64,000 bases of DNA from Lineus longissimus (Eukaryota; Nemertea; Pilidiophora; Heteronemertea; Lineidae), in contig NC_088325.1 of assembly GCF_910592395.1 (NCBI RefSeq), positions 3,317,501-3,381,500 of the forward strand. The letters are read 5' to 3'. Below, in pieces: positions 42,115-52,874 of the stretch. Below the pieces are notes generated by a model. That model was not told the DNA's origin, did not search any database, and saw only the letters and a list, made by a program, of their open reading frames with translations. The translations under genes were made by a program, and so were the position numbers. Position 1 is the first letter of the stretch, and each line of letters begins with the position of its first letter.

Positions 42115-42510
42115 ACTCCCCTGCCTGAGTTTTCTCTCGACTCTCCCAGCGGCTAATACAAGAACTAGATTCTCCTGATTCTGAAGATTCAGATGATTTC
42201 AAATAAACCTCTAAATTAAAACACGTCATGCAATAATTCTCGCATGTTATATCCTTCAATTATCTCACGGAATGCATGCAAGGCGAGCACAAAGTGCAGC
42301 TGATCGCCAAAAAAAACGGATTCGTTCCCATGTTTTCAATTTAATCTCGATTCGCATAACATGGTTCTAATAAACTCCATTGATTGAACAAGCGAGCAAA
42401 ACGTTTCTTTTTTCTCTTTCGGAATGAAGCTTTACGTACGGAGTAAGAAATTCAGACAAGTTCCGCAACCCTTACGAAGAGTACGTCGACGAAGTACGAA
42501 GCATTAGAAT
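42115..42510. other. No gene; partial GGCAGGTTTCG MITE end
   Basis: About 42455-42500 matches one end of the 25894-26116 element (CGCAACCCTTACGAAGAG, GACGAAGTACGAA). The remainder is featureless. Confidence 0.4.
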
Positions 42511-43120
42511 AGGGACCTTTCGCTACGCCGTTCCGCCGAGAAATCGATCGAGAACAATCGTGTGTTGCGTACGACGTCATCGATTGATGAGTAGCTTTGC
42601 CCGTTCCCGTTCTGGATTCCGTGAATGAGGCCTGTTTTTCTCGGCGTCTGTTCACAGTGGTTCAAGAAGAAAAATGACGAATTTGTGGGATTCTATTGCG
42701 GTAAGGCACCAGAAGTAGTATGTTAAGTAATTACGCATCGGTTTTGGCAAACAACTACAGGACGGGTTCAAAGAACCTGGACGAGGTGACGAATTTCATC
42801 CTTTTCGAACCTGAATTTGTCGTAGCTTTGTGCATCGGAGAGTCTATCTGGATCGAAACGCGGCCAGTTCGGATCAAACGTACTTCCCTTGCCTCCTAAG
42901 ACTTCATTTACGATATAAAATGCCATAAATTCATCATCTTCAATTGCAAAAATTTGCAAGGCGTCTTAAGTTTGCCGCCATTTTGACGATCTCCATAGAA
43001 ACCAAACTGTTTATCGGTGACGGCCATGCGGAACGCGTTTCAGTGTTTCCGGGAACGGGATCGGGAACGAGAAACGTTCTCGGTGTAGCGGTTCTCGGAA
43101 CGGCGTAGCGAAAGGTCTCT
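42511..43120 (-). mobile_element. Deletion derivative of a Harbinger-type transposon
   Basis: The left end AGGGACCTTTCGCTACGCCG is inverted at the right end (CGGCGTAGCGAAAGGTCTCT). AAT flanks both sides, a 3-bp target duplication as expected for PIF/Harbinger. The 610-bp interior keeps the start of a transposase on the minus strand but lacks the DDE core, so it depends on an enzyme encoded elsewhere. Confidence 0.75.
42768..42981 (-). pseudogene. Truncated Harbinger-like transposase N-terminus
   Basis: From ATG at 42981 the text reads MAANLRRL, then after a one-base frameshift IFAIEDDEFMAFYIVNEVL and SYDKFRFEKDEIRHLVQVL. The last part resembles the YDxFRFxKxxIxxLxxxL region near the N-terminus of PIF/Harbinger (HARBI1-type) nucleases. 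It stops after VQVL and no catalytic residues remain. Assignment rests on this motif plus the 3-bp duplication and matching ends. Confidence 0.6.
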
Positions 43121-43815
43121 AATGTCTTTTATCGGCGACTTCTTCGAACAAAATCACCGATTCTTTGTACAACTGAGTATAAGAAATGATCTACGAGTGT
43201 TCTGTAAATGAATGAGGCCGGGACAAGTTGGTACGATTATCTCGCCGTTCTGATAGGCGCTGCGAAACGGGAGAAAGGATGGATTGCAAATGCGCATGCG
43301 CCATATTAAGCCCTAGTAACTGACTTCTTACACATCGTTTCCCGCCGCTTGAGGACACAATAGCTGGAAGTAATGTTGCCAACCCAGTGCAAATACTGAG
43401 AGACGTCCGTGATGTACCATCGTGACATAACCAGTGGTTTTCAATACACTCCACCATATTTTTTATTTTGTATATGACGTAGGAGTAAAAATGCCTGATC
43501 TTAGGATGGTAATGGAGGGATGTGTGCTCATAATGAGAACAACAAGGAATTTATATAACAAAACGAGGGCAAACACGCCTCTTCAAGTTTATATTCTTAC
43601 GATAATGGCTCCCTAATGCATATCTGACATTAAGTAAATGGATAGGTTTGATGTATGCCTCTTTAGCCTATTTTTCAAATCTATTTCATTCATGAATGTT
43701 ACCACGATGCAGACACGGAACTCCCTCAGTGATGCCATTATTATTTGATTGAAGAATTGATATGATACGTGCATTCATTAATTGTTTGAAAGGGGTATGA
43801 TTACTGGTCGTCTAG
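43121..43815. other. No recognised feature
   Basis: Short ORFs only; nothing supported. Confidence 0.35.
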
Positions 43816-43950
43816 GAAAATAAAAGTGCAATTTTACACAATGCCGTAGTGCAGTAAGCATGCATATGAATTTGCTAAAAAATTGTAAAAATGTTAGGGG
43901 CCTATATATTTTCTGTCTTCACAACGACAGTGCTGAAATTTATCAATCTT
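43816..43950 (+). repeat. Dispersed repeat 5, copy 1
   Basis: ACACAATGCCGTAGTGCAGT, GAATTTGCT and GAAATTTAT blocks recur in order at 45232-45355. This copy is followed directly by the hairpin at 43953-43993. Confidence 0.7.
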
Positions 43951-43952
43951 GA

Positions 43953-43993
43953 CACTAGAGGCGCTGATTTCGTTCCTTAAAACGCCTCTAGTG
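43953..43993. repeat. CACTAGAGG hairpin repeat, copy 4
   Basis: Perfect arms CACTAGAGGCG/CGCCTCTAGTG, followed by TTGCATCTTGAAAAGGAG as in copy 3 (CCATCTTGAAAAG). Confidence 0.7.
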
Positions 43994-45231
43994 CTAGTAA
44001 GTTGCATCTTGAAAAGGAGTACCGCGGAGCGTAGAAAAGGGAATGCCCGCGAAAATGATTGCTGCCCTACGCGGCATTTATAGTTCTCCATAATTATATA
44101 AAATCACATGAAAATACACCAAAAAGTGTCCGGTTTTATTTACAAAGGTCATGATACTTTGTTTTCTAATGATAGAATAATCCGTTTTATGAAGAAGCTG
44201 ACACTTATTGGGCCTCAATAAGACTTGAAGTTTCTGCTTTTTGATTAAGTCGAGTGCATTATGTTCAATTCTCAGTGGGGCAATTGGCAACTTGTTGCTC
44301 TCCCTCCAACTTATGGGATTGTCTGCCCCGTAATGATGGTAGGAATCGATAATTGCAATCCACCGGACGTGTGTAGATTCACTCCGTCATGAAATTATTA
44401 CCAAGTGCAGTTTGAAGGCTCACACACTGTGTTTACTTCGGTGGTCGTTTCCATGAAAATGCCACACGCCACTGCCGCGCCGGCACAAGAGAACACTCGC
44501 TGTTCTTGGCAGATGTCCGATGATTGAAATAAATAAACCTACCATGTTGTATTTGCATATGATAAACTGAGTCTACACATACGGTAAATTGTCATGCAGC
44601 GATCGGGAAATTGGTACACACACCGATTGTGTACAGGTTGCGCGTGAGCATGCATGAATGTGGCATGCATTGCCTGACTATTAGTGTCGTCTGGTGTAAG
44701 AAATGGTAACGGTTAATAGATTTAGTTCGACCGATAGTAAATACATATGATCGAACGGCGTACCTCTTTAATGTGATGATGACATTTCGACCTCGATAAA
44801 TCGAAACAAACAAAGCATACTTCGGATAGAATGAGGAAGTTTGCTCTCCTTGTGATTCATTATGTACTTAATTATGTAATTAATGACAATGATAGCTGTC
44901 TGGGATGACGGGATTAGGTGCTTCTTCGTCTCGACTATACTGTCTTCCAAATAAATTTTGTTTCGAAAGACTCTGCTGTACCGTAACAACTAGAGCTGTT
45001 GTTCCGCCAGCGCTTCTCGTAAACAGCTAATTATTGCAGTGCTAAATCAAATTCTATTGCTGTCAGTGTCATTGTTAATTAACAGATACAGGAGTTATTG
45101 TGAAGCCTCTCCGCCTTTGCATCCATTACGCCCACATATATGGTGACATTTTTTGCGCGAGCAGTTGTATTACGCTTCAAGCTGTTCCCTATATAAATGG
45201 GTACACCGTTCATAATTAATGGTGGTCCAGG
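43994..45231. other. No recognised gene
   Basis: Overlapping AT-rich ORFs of at most 73 codons with no known domain. Confidence 0.35.
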
Positions 45232-45355
45232 TAAATAGAAATGCAGTTAAACACAATGCCGTAGTGCAGTTATCATACATACGAATTTGCTGAAACTTTG
45301 TATTTATAGTATTTTGTATATCTGTCTACTCAACGGCAACGTTGAAATTTATATT
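45232..45355 (+). repeat. Dispersed repeat 5, copy 2
   Basis: Matches 43816-43950 with moderate divergence. Confidence 0.7.
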
Positions 45356-45653
45356 CTGTACGTAATAACACAATTTGAAGTTTTCAAAATCAATTTCAAA
45401 TATTTAGCAAGCGACGTAGGCCTTTAAGCACGGTATGATGCTAGTGGATTTTAATACTCTCAACTACCGACACCAAGTAGAATTTTAAGAACGCAATTGA
45501 ACCAATTGCAAAAACGTGTTATTTCGTTTATTTCAGTTCTGCTACACCTCTTCGCGATTACGACGAATACCTTTTAAGTCGAACACAATGCCGCTGTTCA
45601 ATTTAGATTAGCCTTGGAGGAACCACAAGTTCCTCCTGGTTGAGTATAAGCCA

Positions 45654-45781
45654 GGGGGGATTTCACCAAGCCCCCGAAACGCCAACGTGAATGTCTACGC
45701 CATTGATCGATGTCCTGACAACAATGCCGATAGTCGATAGGCTTTCACGTGGACGTTTCGGGGGTTTTGTGAAATCTACCC
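45654..45781. mobile_element. GGGAGTTTTCGC MITE family, copy 1
   Basis: Inverted arms GATTTCACCAAGCCCCCGAA and its inverse, with inner ACGTGAATG/CTTTCACGTGG. It abuts copy 2 directly. Confidence 0.7.
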
Positions 45782-45896
45782 ACTAGTGAGTTTTCGCAAA
45801 TCCCCCGAAAAGCCAACGTGTACGCCAATCCCATTGTTCGACCTCCCGATCACGATGTCGAAAAATGGGATTAGGCGTTCACGTGGACATTTCCAA
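45782..45896. mobile_element. GGGAGTTTTCGC MITE family, copy 2 (right end missing)
   Basis: Begins TAGTGAGTTTTCGCAAATCC; inner GCGTTCACGTGGACATTTCC is present but the outer right arm is replaced by unrelated sequence. Confidence 0.7.
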
Positions 45897-47097
45897 CCCG
45901 AACAAGAACTTTCAGGCAGCAGATTGGAGAAAATGAAATGGCAAAACGGTAAAAAAAGTGTTATCCGTTGTTCCAATGTTCTTGTTCCAATCTTGTCACT
46001 ATCTTAATTGATTAATCGCCAACGCTCACGCGATTTACATTAAGCGTCTTTCAAGTCGAACACGAGTCCGCTGTCGTAGCCGCGTTCGTCCATATCCACT
46101 CTTTGATTAGTTTTGGATAAACATAATGCGTCTAATTAAGCTTCTACTCGGATCGGATGTTTGCTTGCCAAAAAAGGCTTCACAGCCAAAATAAAACCGA
46201 GTTAGCTTGCCTGATATTTCAATGAGAGACGTGGTTCCTGTTGCTCATTTGGCCGTTGGCGTTAAATTCTAAAGCTGCTATTGTAAAATGAAATCTACTG
46301 AAAAGGTATACCCATAGATGAACTAACACTTGTGTTTATCGCCAATGCTGATATAGCAGTAACGTTGGCGTTAAGTAGTAACGCTACGATTGGAATTGAA
46401 ATCTGCTGGAAAAGATAACGCTTAGTTACGCTGTCTCCAGCGTTTGTCTCTAACGCTGATTGAACGACTTGGCCTGGCTCCTGATGTATTAAGTCCTGAT
46501 GTGTTTCCAATTGACAATATGCGCACAGTTCAAGACTTGTATTTCATTGCCTAACAAGTGTGAAATGTCCAAGGTTAGACCTGTTTGAGTGTGCTGAGGA
46601 CAAAGGATGTTTTTCTTCTTCATATGCCTTAAGCCGTCATCATAGGGACGGATACATTGCTAGGTGGAGGGTACATTTTGACAGTTACATCAGCTTTAGG
46701 TCCATGGTTCGATCATGCTTATCTGCATGTGCAAGCGAGCCAACGCAAATATCGTCAGATCCCAAAGGCCTAACTGATGACATATAGCATTTTCATGAAG
46801 GCATCCTATGTGGTAAAAAATTGTTCTTTCTACTATCTTAGTCTCGTCACATCCCTCCTGATCAATCGTCAAAGCCAACGCGATTGAATCAGCGCAATGA
46901 ACACAGAGGCTGAGCATAATGTACGACTCCGATTTCTACTTCGAGAGTGAATTACAGTCGTCTAATGACAATTGAGATTCAACTGAAAAAAGTGCTTAAG
47001 GTAATCAGACATCGGAAGTGACATCCGGGATACCAATTTTGAATCAATGGCCATGTAGTTGTGTACGGCGCCACTAACCGGAGGCGGCCCAATGAGG
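45897..47097. other. No recognised gene; weak repeat at 46260-46480
   Basis: GGCGTTAA followed by GAAATCTxCTGxAAAxGxTA occurs twice (about 46265 and 46370), with ends resembling the GGCCCAGTTGTTC palindromic family. Otherwise nothing supported. Confidence 0.35.
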
Positions 47098-47452
47098 GAT
47101 ATCTGATGTACAGACGTCACGAAAATGTGCCATAATAATTGCACTGCGCACGCACCCCAGGTGTTTTTCAACATGATTTTCATTGAAGGAAGCCAGACGA
47201 ACTGGTATCATGTTGATATTTCTCTCGATAAAATAATGATGCTAACCCATGTAATGTTAATTGTGTACCAACATCGTATTCAGGTTTTAGTCTAAAATAT
47301 CCTGCAAGTCATAAGGCCGGCGAGAAAAAAATCCTCATATCCTAGTGAATCTAACATCGATGTCTACTGAGTGGCGTTAGGTTCACGTGCGCAGACGACG
47401 AAAACACTGCACGTGACGTCAGAATGACGGCATTTTGAAACAGGGTTATCCG
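47098..47452. mobile_element. CRE-bearing MITE, copy 3
   Basis: GGGATATCTGATGTACAGAC on the left, TTGATATTTCTCTCGATAAA and CTAAAATATCCTGCAAGTCA in the middle, and TGACGTCA at 47414 near the right end CAGGGTTATCC. Confidence 0.68.
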
Positions 47453-49670
47453 TCGTTGGAGGAGTTGGAGGAGGGGTAGGCCCATGTAGCGCTTTATACA
47501 CAATCCGCAGAAAAACCTAAAATGAAATCCGCTCTCGCACTGGTAGCCAATGCAATCTAAACAATACACTTATAATACCCATACCACATATAGATAATCC
47601 ATACCAGCATTGAGATTTAATCCATATTTGTCTATTCCAATACAACCATCACTGACATAAATTTTAATGAAGATCCTCTTCCCCAGCGTGGAGAGGTGAT
47701 TATTTATAATAAGTTGTGTATATCACCCTAGGCAACTTTAATGAAGCCATTACGGCATCGCATTGACTGTCATTTCATCAGCTTGCCTGTCAGCGGCAAA
47801 TGGAAAATACTGAAGTTGATGACTATCCGAATCACTGCTGAAATAAATCTGTCTGTGAATGACTATTTCAATCACTGCAGCATTCCATACACCCGTCGCG
47901 TCTGTCCGAGAATAGATTTCAGCGAGAATTCGTTATTTTTCATCAAACTTTTCACAGTTGGTAAAAATTGACGCGAGGAGTTGATTTGGTGATTTGGAAG
48001 TAACTTTGATGCACTGGTTAGTTTTGGGATCATGTGTAGATGACTTGCAAATACAGTGTAAGAGGAAAATGTACATCATCTGTCCAAGAATAGGTTTAGT
48101 TGAATTATTCATTGATTTCATCAGATGTTTCCTCTGTTTGATATGTTTAGGGAAATTGACAGCGCGAAATGTGGAATTGCTGATTTATGTTATGATTCAT
48201 GGTAATGACATGGCATATGTCGTTATCGGGCGACATCTGCCTATAATCCTGATTACCTTGATAGCCGGAAGAAGCCTGTTGTATATAGTAACTTTAGTGG
48301 GAGTCCTTGCGTACCTGCTATGTCCTTTCTGAACCATCAGAGGTACTCCATTCGTAACCTCCCCTTTCCGGGTCGACGGAGTGGATCGTAAGCTTGATGG
48401 TCAAGCTGGCTGTGCCGGGACTGCAAAGATTATGTTATCTATCTGAATCAATAGACCACATGCTGTCAATTGGTAGAATGAACCGAAAATTATTTCCTCG
48501 TTGAATAGGCAGTAATGTGCAGGATCTTAGTCAGTAATGATTTCGAGCTCTCCAGCGCAGATTTTCGGCGATGTTAAAAAACATGGACGGCGCATAAAAT
48601 ATAATGGGCATAATTCACTTTACCAAAGCGTTAACGGATTTGCTTAATGCGGCGTCGTAAATCTGCCATTTGGAAAGTGATAAGCATATCGCATCGGACA
48701 GCGCGGCTCGTCCAAAAAAAATTGGAATAAATCTACATTCCGTATCATCCAGTTTGTGATACATCAATATTTGACCAGCCTCTTCCCAAGTCATTGTGCG
48801 ACTCTGCTTTTTCCTGACGCAAAATTGGATTATAGCAACGAGTTTGTCCAGGCGTTGACGGACCGGAGCGGTCGACCAGCCAAAAAATCACGAGATCTCG
48901 CAGGGAGGCGCGTGGTTTCACTATGCTGGTATTTGCCTTCGTCTACAGTTGAATTCAGCATCCTTTGTTTAATTCCTGCTGCATGTATCAAATACACAGT
49001 CGAATTCGACAGCATGACCCAAAGTGTGTAGGCCTATACAAAATCACATCATAACTTCGCATTACCGGTTGAAATATCAAAGTCTATATCAGTCGGTAAT
49101 ATCAAGTCTTGATAAAAGCTAAGAGTTTGGAACTTCAGAAATAAAAAAGTCGGGTTTTTTTCTGAAAGGGGCGGACCAACTTTTCATGTGGCAGTTATTT
49201 TTGTTTTTATAAGTCTTTGTAAGAGATATCACTAAGGTGAACAAAGTGACACCTTATATGCAGCTCTAAACTTCTTTCGAGGAAGGAGATACAGGGTATT
49301 GCGTCGAAGAAACTATAAATAGATAGTCTCTTAAAATTAAAATTTCCCATGCCGTGGCGTGATAGTTGGCATTCTTTGTCTTGAAGAGTCTCAGAACCTT
49401 GTCAAAATATCATTTTCTTATTGGCCTGATGATCATTTCCCGACGTCACCTATCTTTCTCTCTGGCCGTGATACCCAATCTGTAACATATCTTCTTGGCG
49501 AAGTCTCCCCTACAGCCTTTGTGACGGCTAAATGATTTTTTGTGCCCAGTATTTTTGCTTAAGTTTATATGTTTTGGATGCCTGGCAGAAATGACTTACG
49601 TCATAAGAAATTTGACGTATCCAGTTATCGACACCATCATAGCTTATCACCGGCGTAAACGGACAAAATA
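47453..49670. other. No recognised gene
   Basis: The frame 47994-48332 is hydrophobic but AT-rich and unsupported. About 48805-48930 shares DNA with 40256-40355 (LFPDAKLD fragment). Nothing else supported. Confidence 0.35.
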
Positions 49671-49830
49671 CAGTGGAACATTCCTTAGCGGACACATCTC
49701 TATTAAGGACACTAATTCTGGTCCCAAATTGGTTGTTTCCATTCAATTTGACCTCTCTAATCAGGACAGCTCACTATTAAGGACAGCATTTACCAGTCCC
49801 AACGGTGTCCTTAATAGAGAGGTTGTACTG
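49671..49830. mobile_element. Tigger-like 160-bp MITE with TA duplication
   Basis: Begins CAGTGGAACATTCCTTAGCG and ends with the inverse of CAGTACAACCTCTCTATTAA; TA flanks both ends. CTATTAAGGACA-type words repeat four or five times inside in alternating orientation. Confidence 0.75.
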
Positions 49831-50289
49831 TAGTGCAAAATAGCCCGATGCAGAAAAGAAAATCCGTTAAGAAGAGGATGGATCGATTCCGGCTGCAGTC
49901 GCTGGCCGAAAAATACCCCGCAATAATCTTTAGCCTGGAGTACCAACCGATGTGTGAAAACTTACAGGGCTAGGAGTCCATTGTTATGCAGGGTATTTTA
50001 ATGCTACAGGGAACGTTTTTATATCGAATTCGGCTACACCGTCGGCATTAAAATGTGCACTTGTACAGGCGCCTCGTTTACGCGCCTGCGGTGTTTGATT
50101 TTTCGATCCGGCCTGATATGGACGGCGTGATCGAGTTGCACGTGTGGTGTTGGATTTGACAGAAGGGAGCTTCGATCAAAGAAGATAGTTTTCATCCGTG
50201 TGTGCGGACAACTCGTATTACACCGCACTGTTCGGTCTCTGAAATCGAGACTGATAGATGGAGCACGAACCCGCCAGCACGGTGTTAGT
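49831..50289. other. No recognised feature
   Basis: The minus-strand frame 50034-50309 has no known domain. Nothing supported. Confidence 0.35.
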
Positions 50290-50395
50290 TCCTCAAATAG
50301 GCTTATCAAAGGGTTATCAGGGATAATCTTGATAACATCAACCCCTACGAGATACAGTTGTCATGGAGGTCGATAGGCAGGCAAATAAATGAATT
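50290..50395 (-). repeat. Dispersed repeat family 2, inverted partial copy
   Basis: CTTATCAAAGGGTTATCAGG, ATCTTGATAACATC and GGTCGATAGGC are the inverse of the family core. Confidence 0.6.
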
Positions 50396-50780
50396 GAACG
50401 TTGGTGGTACAGTCCGGCCGGATGATACGCTTTTTGTCATATCTGCCGCGCGAGTCCCAGCGCAATCTATCATAATCAAATGCGTTCATGGCCTTGAAAG
50501 GTTGTCATGGGGCGACAGCATCATTAGCATGGCATTGATGTGGAGGGGACCGCCGGGGATGACCCCAACCACTCCGAAAACGAGACAGGCCTTATGTGGT
50601 GGGATCAGCTATGATTGCCAATTATTGCTAGGATTATACCGTACTAAAGACATTCCTCTTCAAACGACACTTCAATGTGTGAACCTTTTTGAGTGATGAT
50701 GTGACTTTTAGAGCAAGAGCGTTTTTTTCTTTTTCTCCTTCTTCAGCGTTCACTCTGCACTTGGAGGTGATTTTCTACAC

Positions 50781-50921
50781 GGCCCAGTTGTTCAAAGCAA
50801 GTTTTGTCACTAACGCTGGCGTTAACTGGACGTTAAGTCAAAGCGCTCAACTGAAGTAGATAACGCCGAGTTAAGTTAACGCCGGCGTTAGCGACAAAGG
50901 TTATTTTGATCAACTTGGGCC
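50781..50921. mobile_element. Palindromic MITE, GGCCCAGTTGTTC family, copy 2
   Basis: Left GGCCCAGTTGTTCAAAGCAA, inner CACTAACGCTGGCGTTAAC, and matching inverse arms ending CAACTTGGGCC. Nearly the whole 141 bp can fold back. Confidence 0.82.
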
Positions 50922-51340
50922 TGGGAGTATTCCTCATCCAAGGCGGGATGAGCATATTTGCGTGCTATTAAAGTTAGGCGCCAATTGGGTTCATTTCTCT
51001 AGTGACTCCGACTTTGGCCAACAAGAATTTTGAATATTGGTCACTTTTCAGTGGAGAGGCGCTGTGCTAAGCTATCTATCGTTGTTTATTGTCTATCATC
51101 ATTATCGCTGCGATGAGCATACAAATACCCGTTGTTGGCGAGTTCAATCTGTTTCCACGGAGTTCGATTCTCATCGCAGGTTGTATCGGTTACCGATTCT
51201 TGTTCGTGGCACCTGTGATGGTCCCGTAACGAGATTTGTTTTCTTCGATCGCATGTCACCGAAACAAAAACTTCTACTCGCTTCGGGGCGCCAAAGTGGT
51301 TGCATGCAACTTTGCTCCAGTCCCTTTATTTGGACTCGTG
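50922..51340. other. No recognised feature
   Basis: The plus-strand frame 51037-51378 runs into the foldback element and has no known domain. Confidence 0.3.
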
Positions 51341-51563
51341 CCTTAAAGGTTGGCAATAGGTACCACCATTTTGGCTAGAACCTGAAATCTTAAATCAATT
51401 AGAACTCCTCCTAAGTGAAGTGAATACCTGGGAGGCTGTTCTCTAGAAAATAGAGAGTAACTTCCCACCCTTGTAATTGCCATTCACTTTGTTTTGAAAG
51501 AGATTTAACTGCTTTTAGATTTCAAGTTCTAGCCAAAATGGTGGTACGTTGCCACCCTTAAGG
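51341..51563. mobile_element. 223-bp foldback element
   Basis: CCTTAAAGGTTGGCAATAGG and CCACCATTTTGGCTAGAAC face their inverse at the right end; smaller inner arms (TGGGAGG/TTCCCACCC) continue the fold. Confidence 0.78.
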
Positions 51564-51729
51564 TATACTTGGTAATGCAACATCGTTACTTATTTATTTA
51601 TTATATGGTCATCTGTTACATACGTACGGTCATCCAAGTATAGGTTTATAAGACACTGCAGTATAATATGTTGTGGTTACGTTCTAAAAGTCTGAACGAA
51701 GATTTTTACGGCGGAGGGCAAAGCAATGG

Positions 51730-51857
51730 TGAGTTTTCGCGAATCCCCGAAACACGAACGCGAACACCTGTCCCATTGTTCGACATCGTGACCAGGAGCT
51801 CGAACAATGGGATAGGCGTTCACGTGGGCGTTTCGGGGGATTTTCGAAAACGCCCTG
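51730..51857. mobile_element. GGGAGTTTTCGC MITE family, copy 3
   Basis: GTGAGTTTTCGCGAATCCCC on the left, TTTCGGGGGATTTTCG and AAAACGCCC on the right, with inner CCCATTGTTCGA/TCGAACAATGGG forming a second hairpin. Confidence 0.78.
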
Positions 51858-51897
51858 ATAATCCTTACGTTGAGCGAGTTCGTCCTTTATTATCAGA

Positions 51898-52044
51898 GCC
51901 TAGTTGTTCACTAGAACAAATTATGTTACTAACGCTGGCGTTAAATTAACTTAACGTTATCTCCTTCAGTTAAGCCCTTTGACTTAACGCCAAGTGAAGT
52001 TATCGCTAGCGTAAGTGACAAAACTGGTTTTAAGCAACTGGGCC
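51898..52044. mobile_element. Palindromic MITE, GGCCCAGTTGTTC family, copy 3
   Basis: GGCCTAGTTG-like left end (GCCTAGTTGTTC), inner ACTAACGCTGGCGTTAAAT, and right GTGACAAAACTGG ... CAACTGGGCC. Confidence 0.8.
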
Positions 52045-52775
52045 TTGATAAAGAGTGATAATAAGAAGTGCGGTGAAAATGATATGATGATTCGATTGTT
52101 TTTGCAAGCAGTGATGTAGCGTGCATGTTGAGTATTTCTTGATGTACGGCTCAGTCTTGCCATTAAACTAATGGAATGTAAGTATCTCCTCTCTGCCAGT
52201 ATAAAAACTCTGCTTTTAGCATGGATGCGGAAGAAACGTGAGAAGTGCGTGTTCACTGAAGTTAGAAGTGCTGAACGAAAAAGCAGGGACTACGGTGGAT
52301 CACGAAAGGTATTGAAATATCTTTCGGCTTGGCATAGCTGCTGGAAATTTTCATAAGGCAGGTTTCATAGTCCTTGCGAATTAAAGAGCTACGAACGACC
52401 AAGTGCGTGTAAACAATTTGCGACAGTTTTTGTCGAGTCCTTTACACCAGCAACAACGAAGACGGATATATGTATGAATGAAAAGATTTAGTAATTAAAA
52501 CATGAATATATCCTATCGCGGGACGCCGGATCAGACCCTGCGTGGCGCACCCAGCCGTTCCGTGGTGACCATCGTTGAGGCCAGCTGGAGCGATTGGTGC
52601 CACCATGAGTATTCATGTCTTATGCTACTAATGGTAGTGGCAGTGAAACTGGTGAGCTGGCATAATGAGATCGGATTTCGTAACCTTTTCCACTCTATAA
52701 AATCATTATGGTGTCAGACAAGGCGCTCATGAGATCAACTAAGGAATTGATACCGAAATGGAGGCATCGGTTGTC
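52045..52775. other. No gene; partial GGCAGGTTTCG MITE end near 52365
   Basis: About 52358-52410 matches one end of the 25894-26116 element. The rest is unrecognised. Confidence 0.35.
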
Positions 52776-52874
52776 TCACCAAAACCGCTCGAGTTGGGCT
52801 AAAATATAAACCAAAACTGAGGCGTAGCCGAGGTTTTGGCCAATATTTTAGCCCCACCCAAGCGGTTTTGGTGA
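52776..52874. repeat. Hairpin element with TCACCAAAACCGCT ends
   Basis: TCACCAAAACCGCT pairs with AGCGGTTTTGGTGA and inner GGGCTAAAATAT with ATATTTTAGCCC. A related fragment is near 37617-37690. Confidence 0.75.

Noticed and set aside
47994-48332. 112-codon hydrophobic ORF resembling a membrane protein
   Set aside because: AT-rich sequence readily gives hydrophobic peptides; no homology, splice signals or conserved copy seen.
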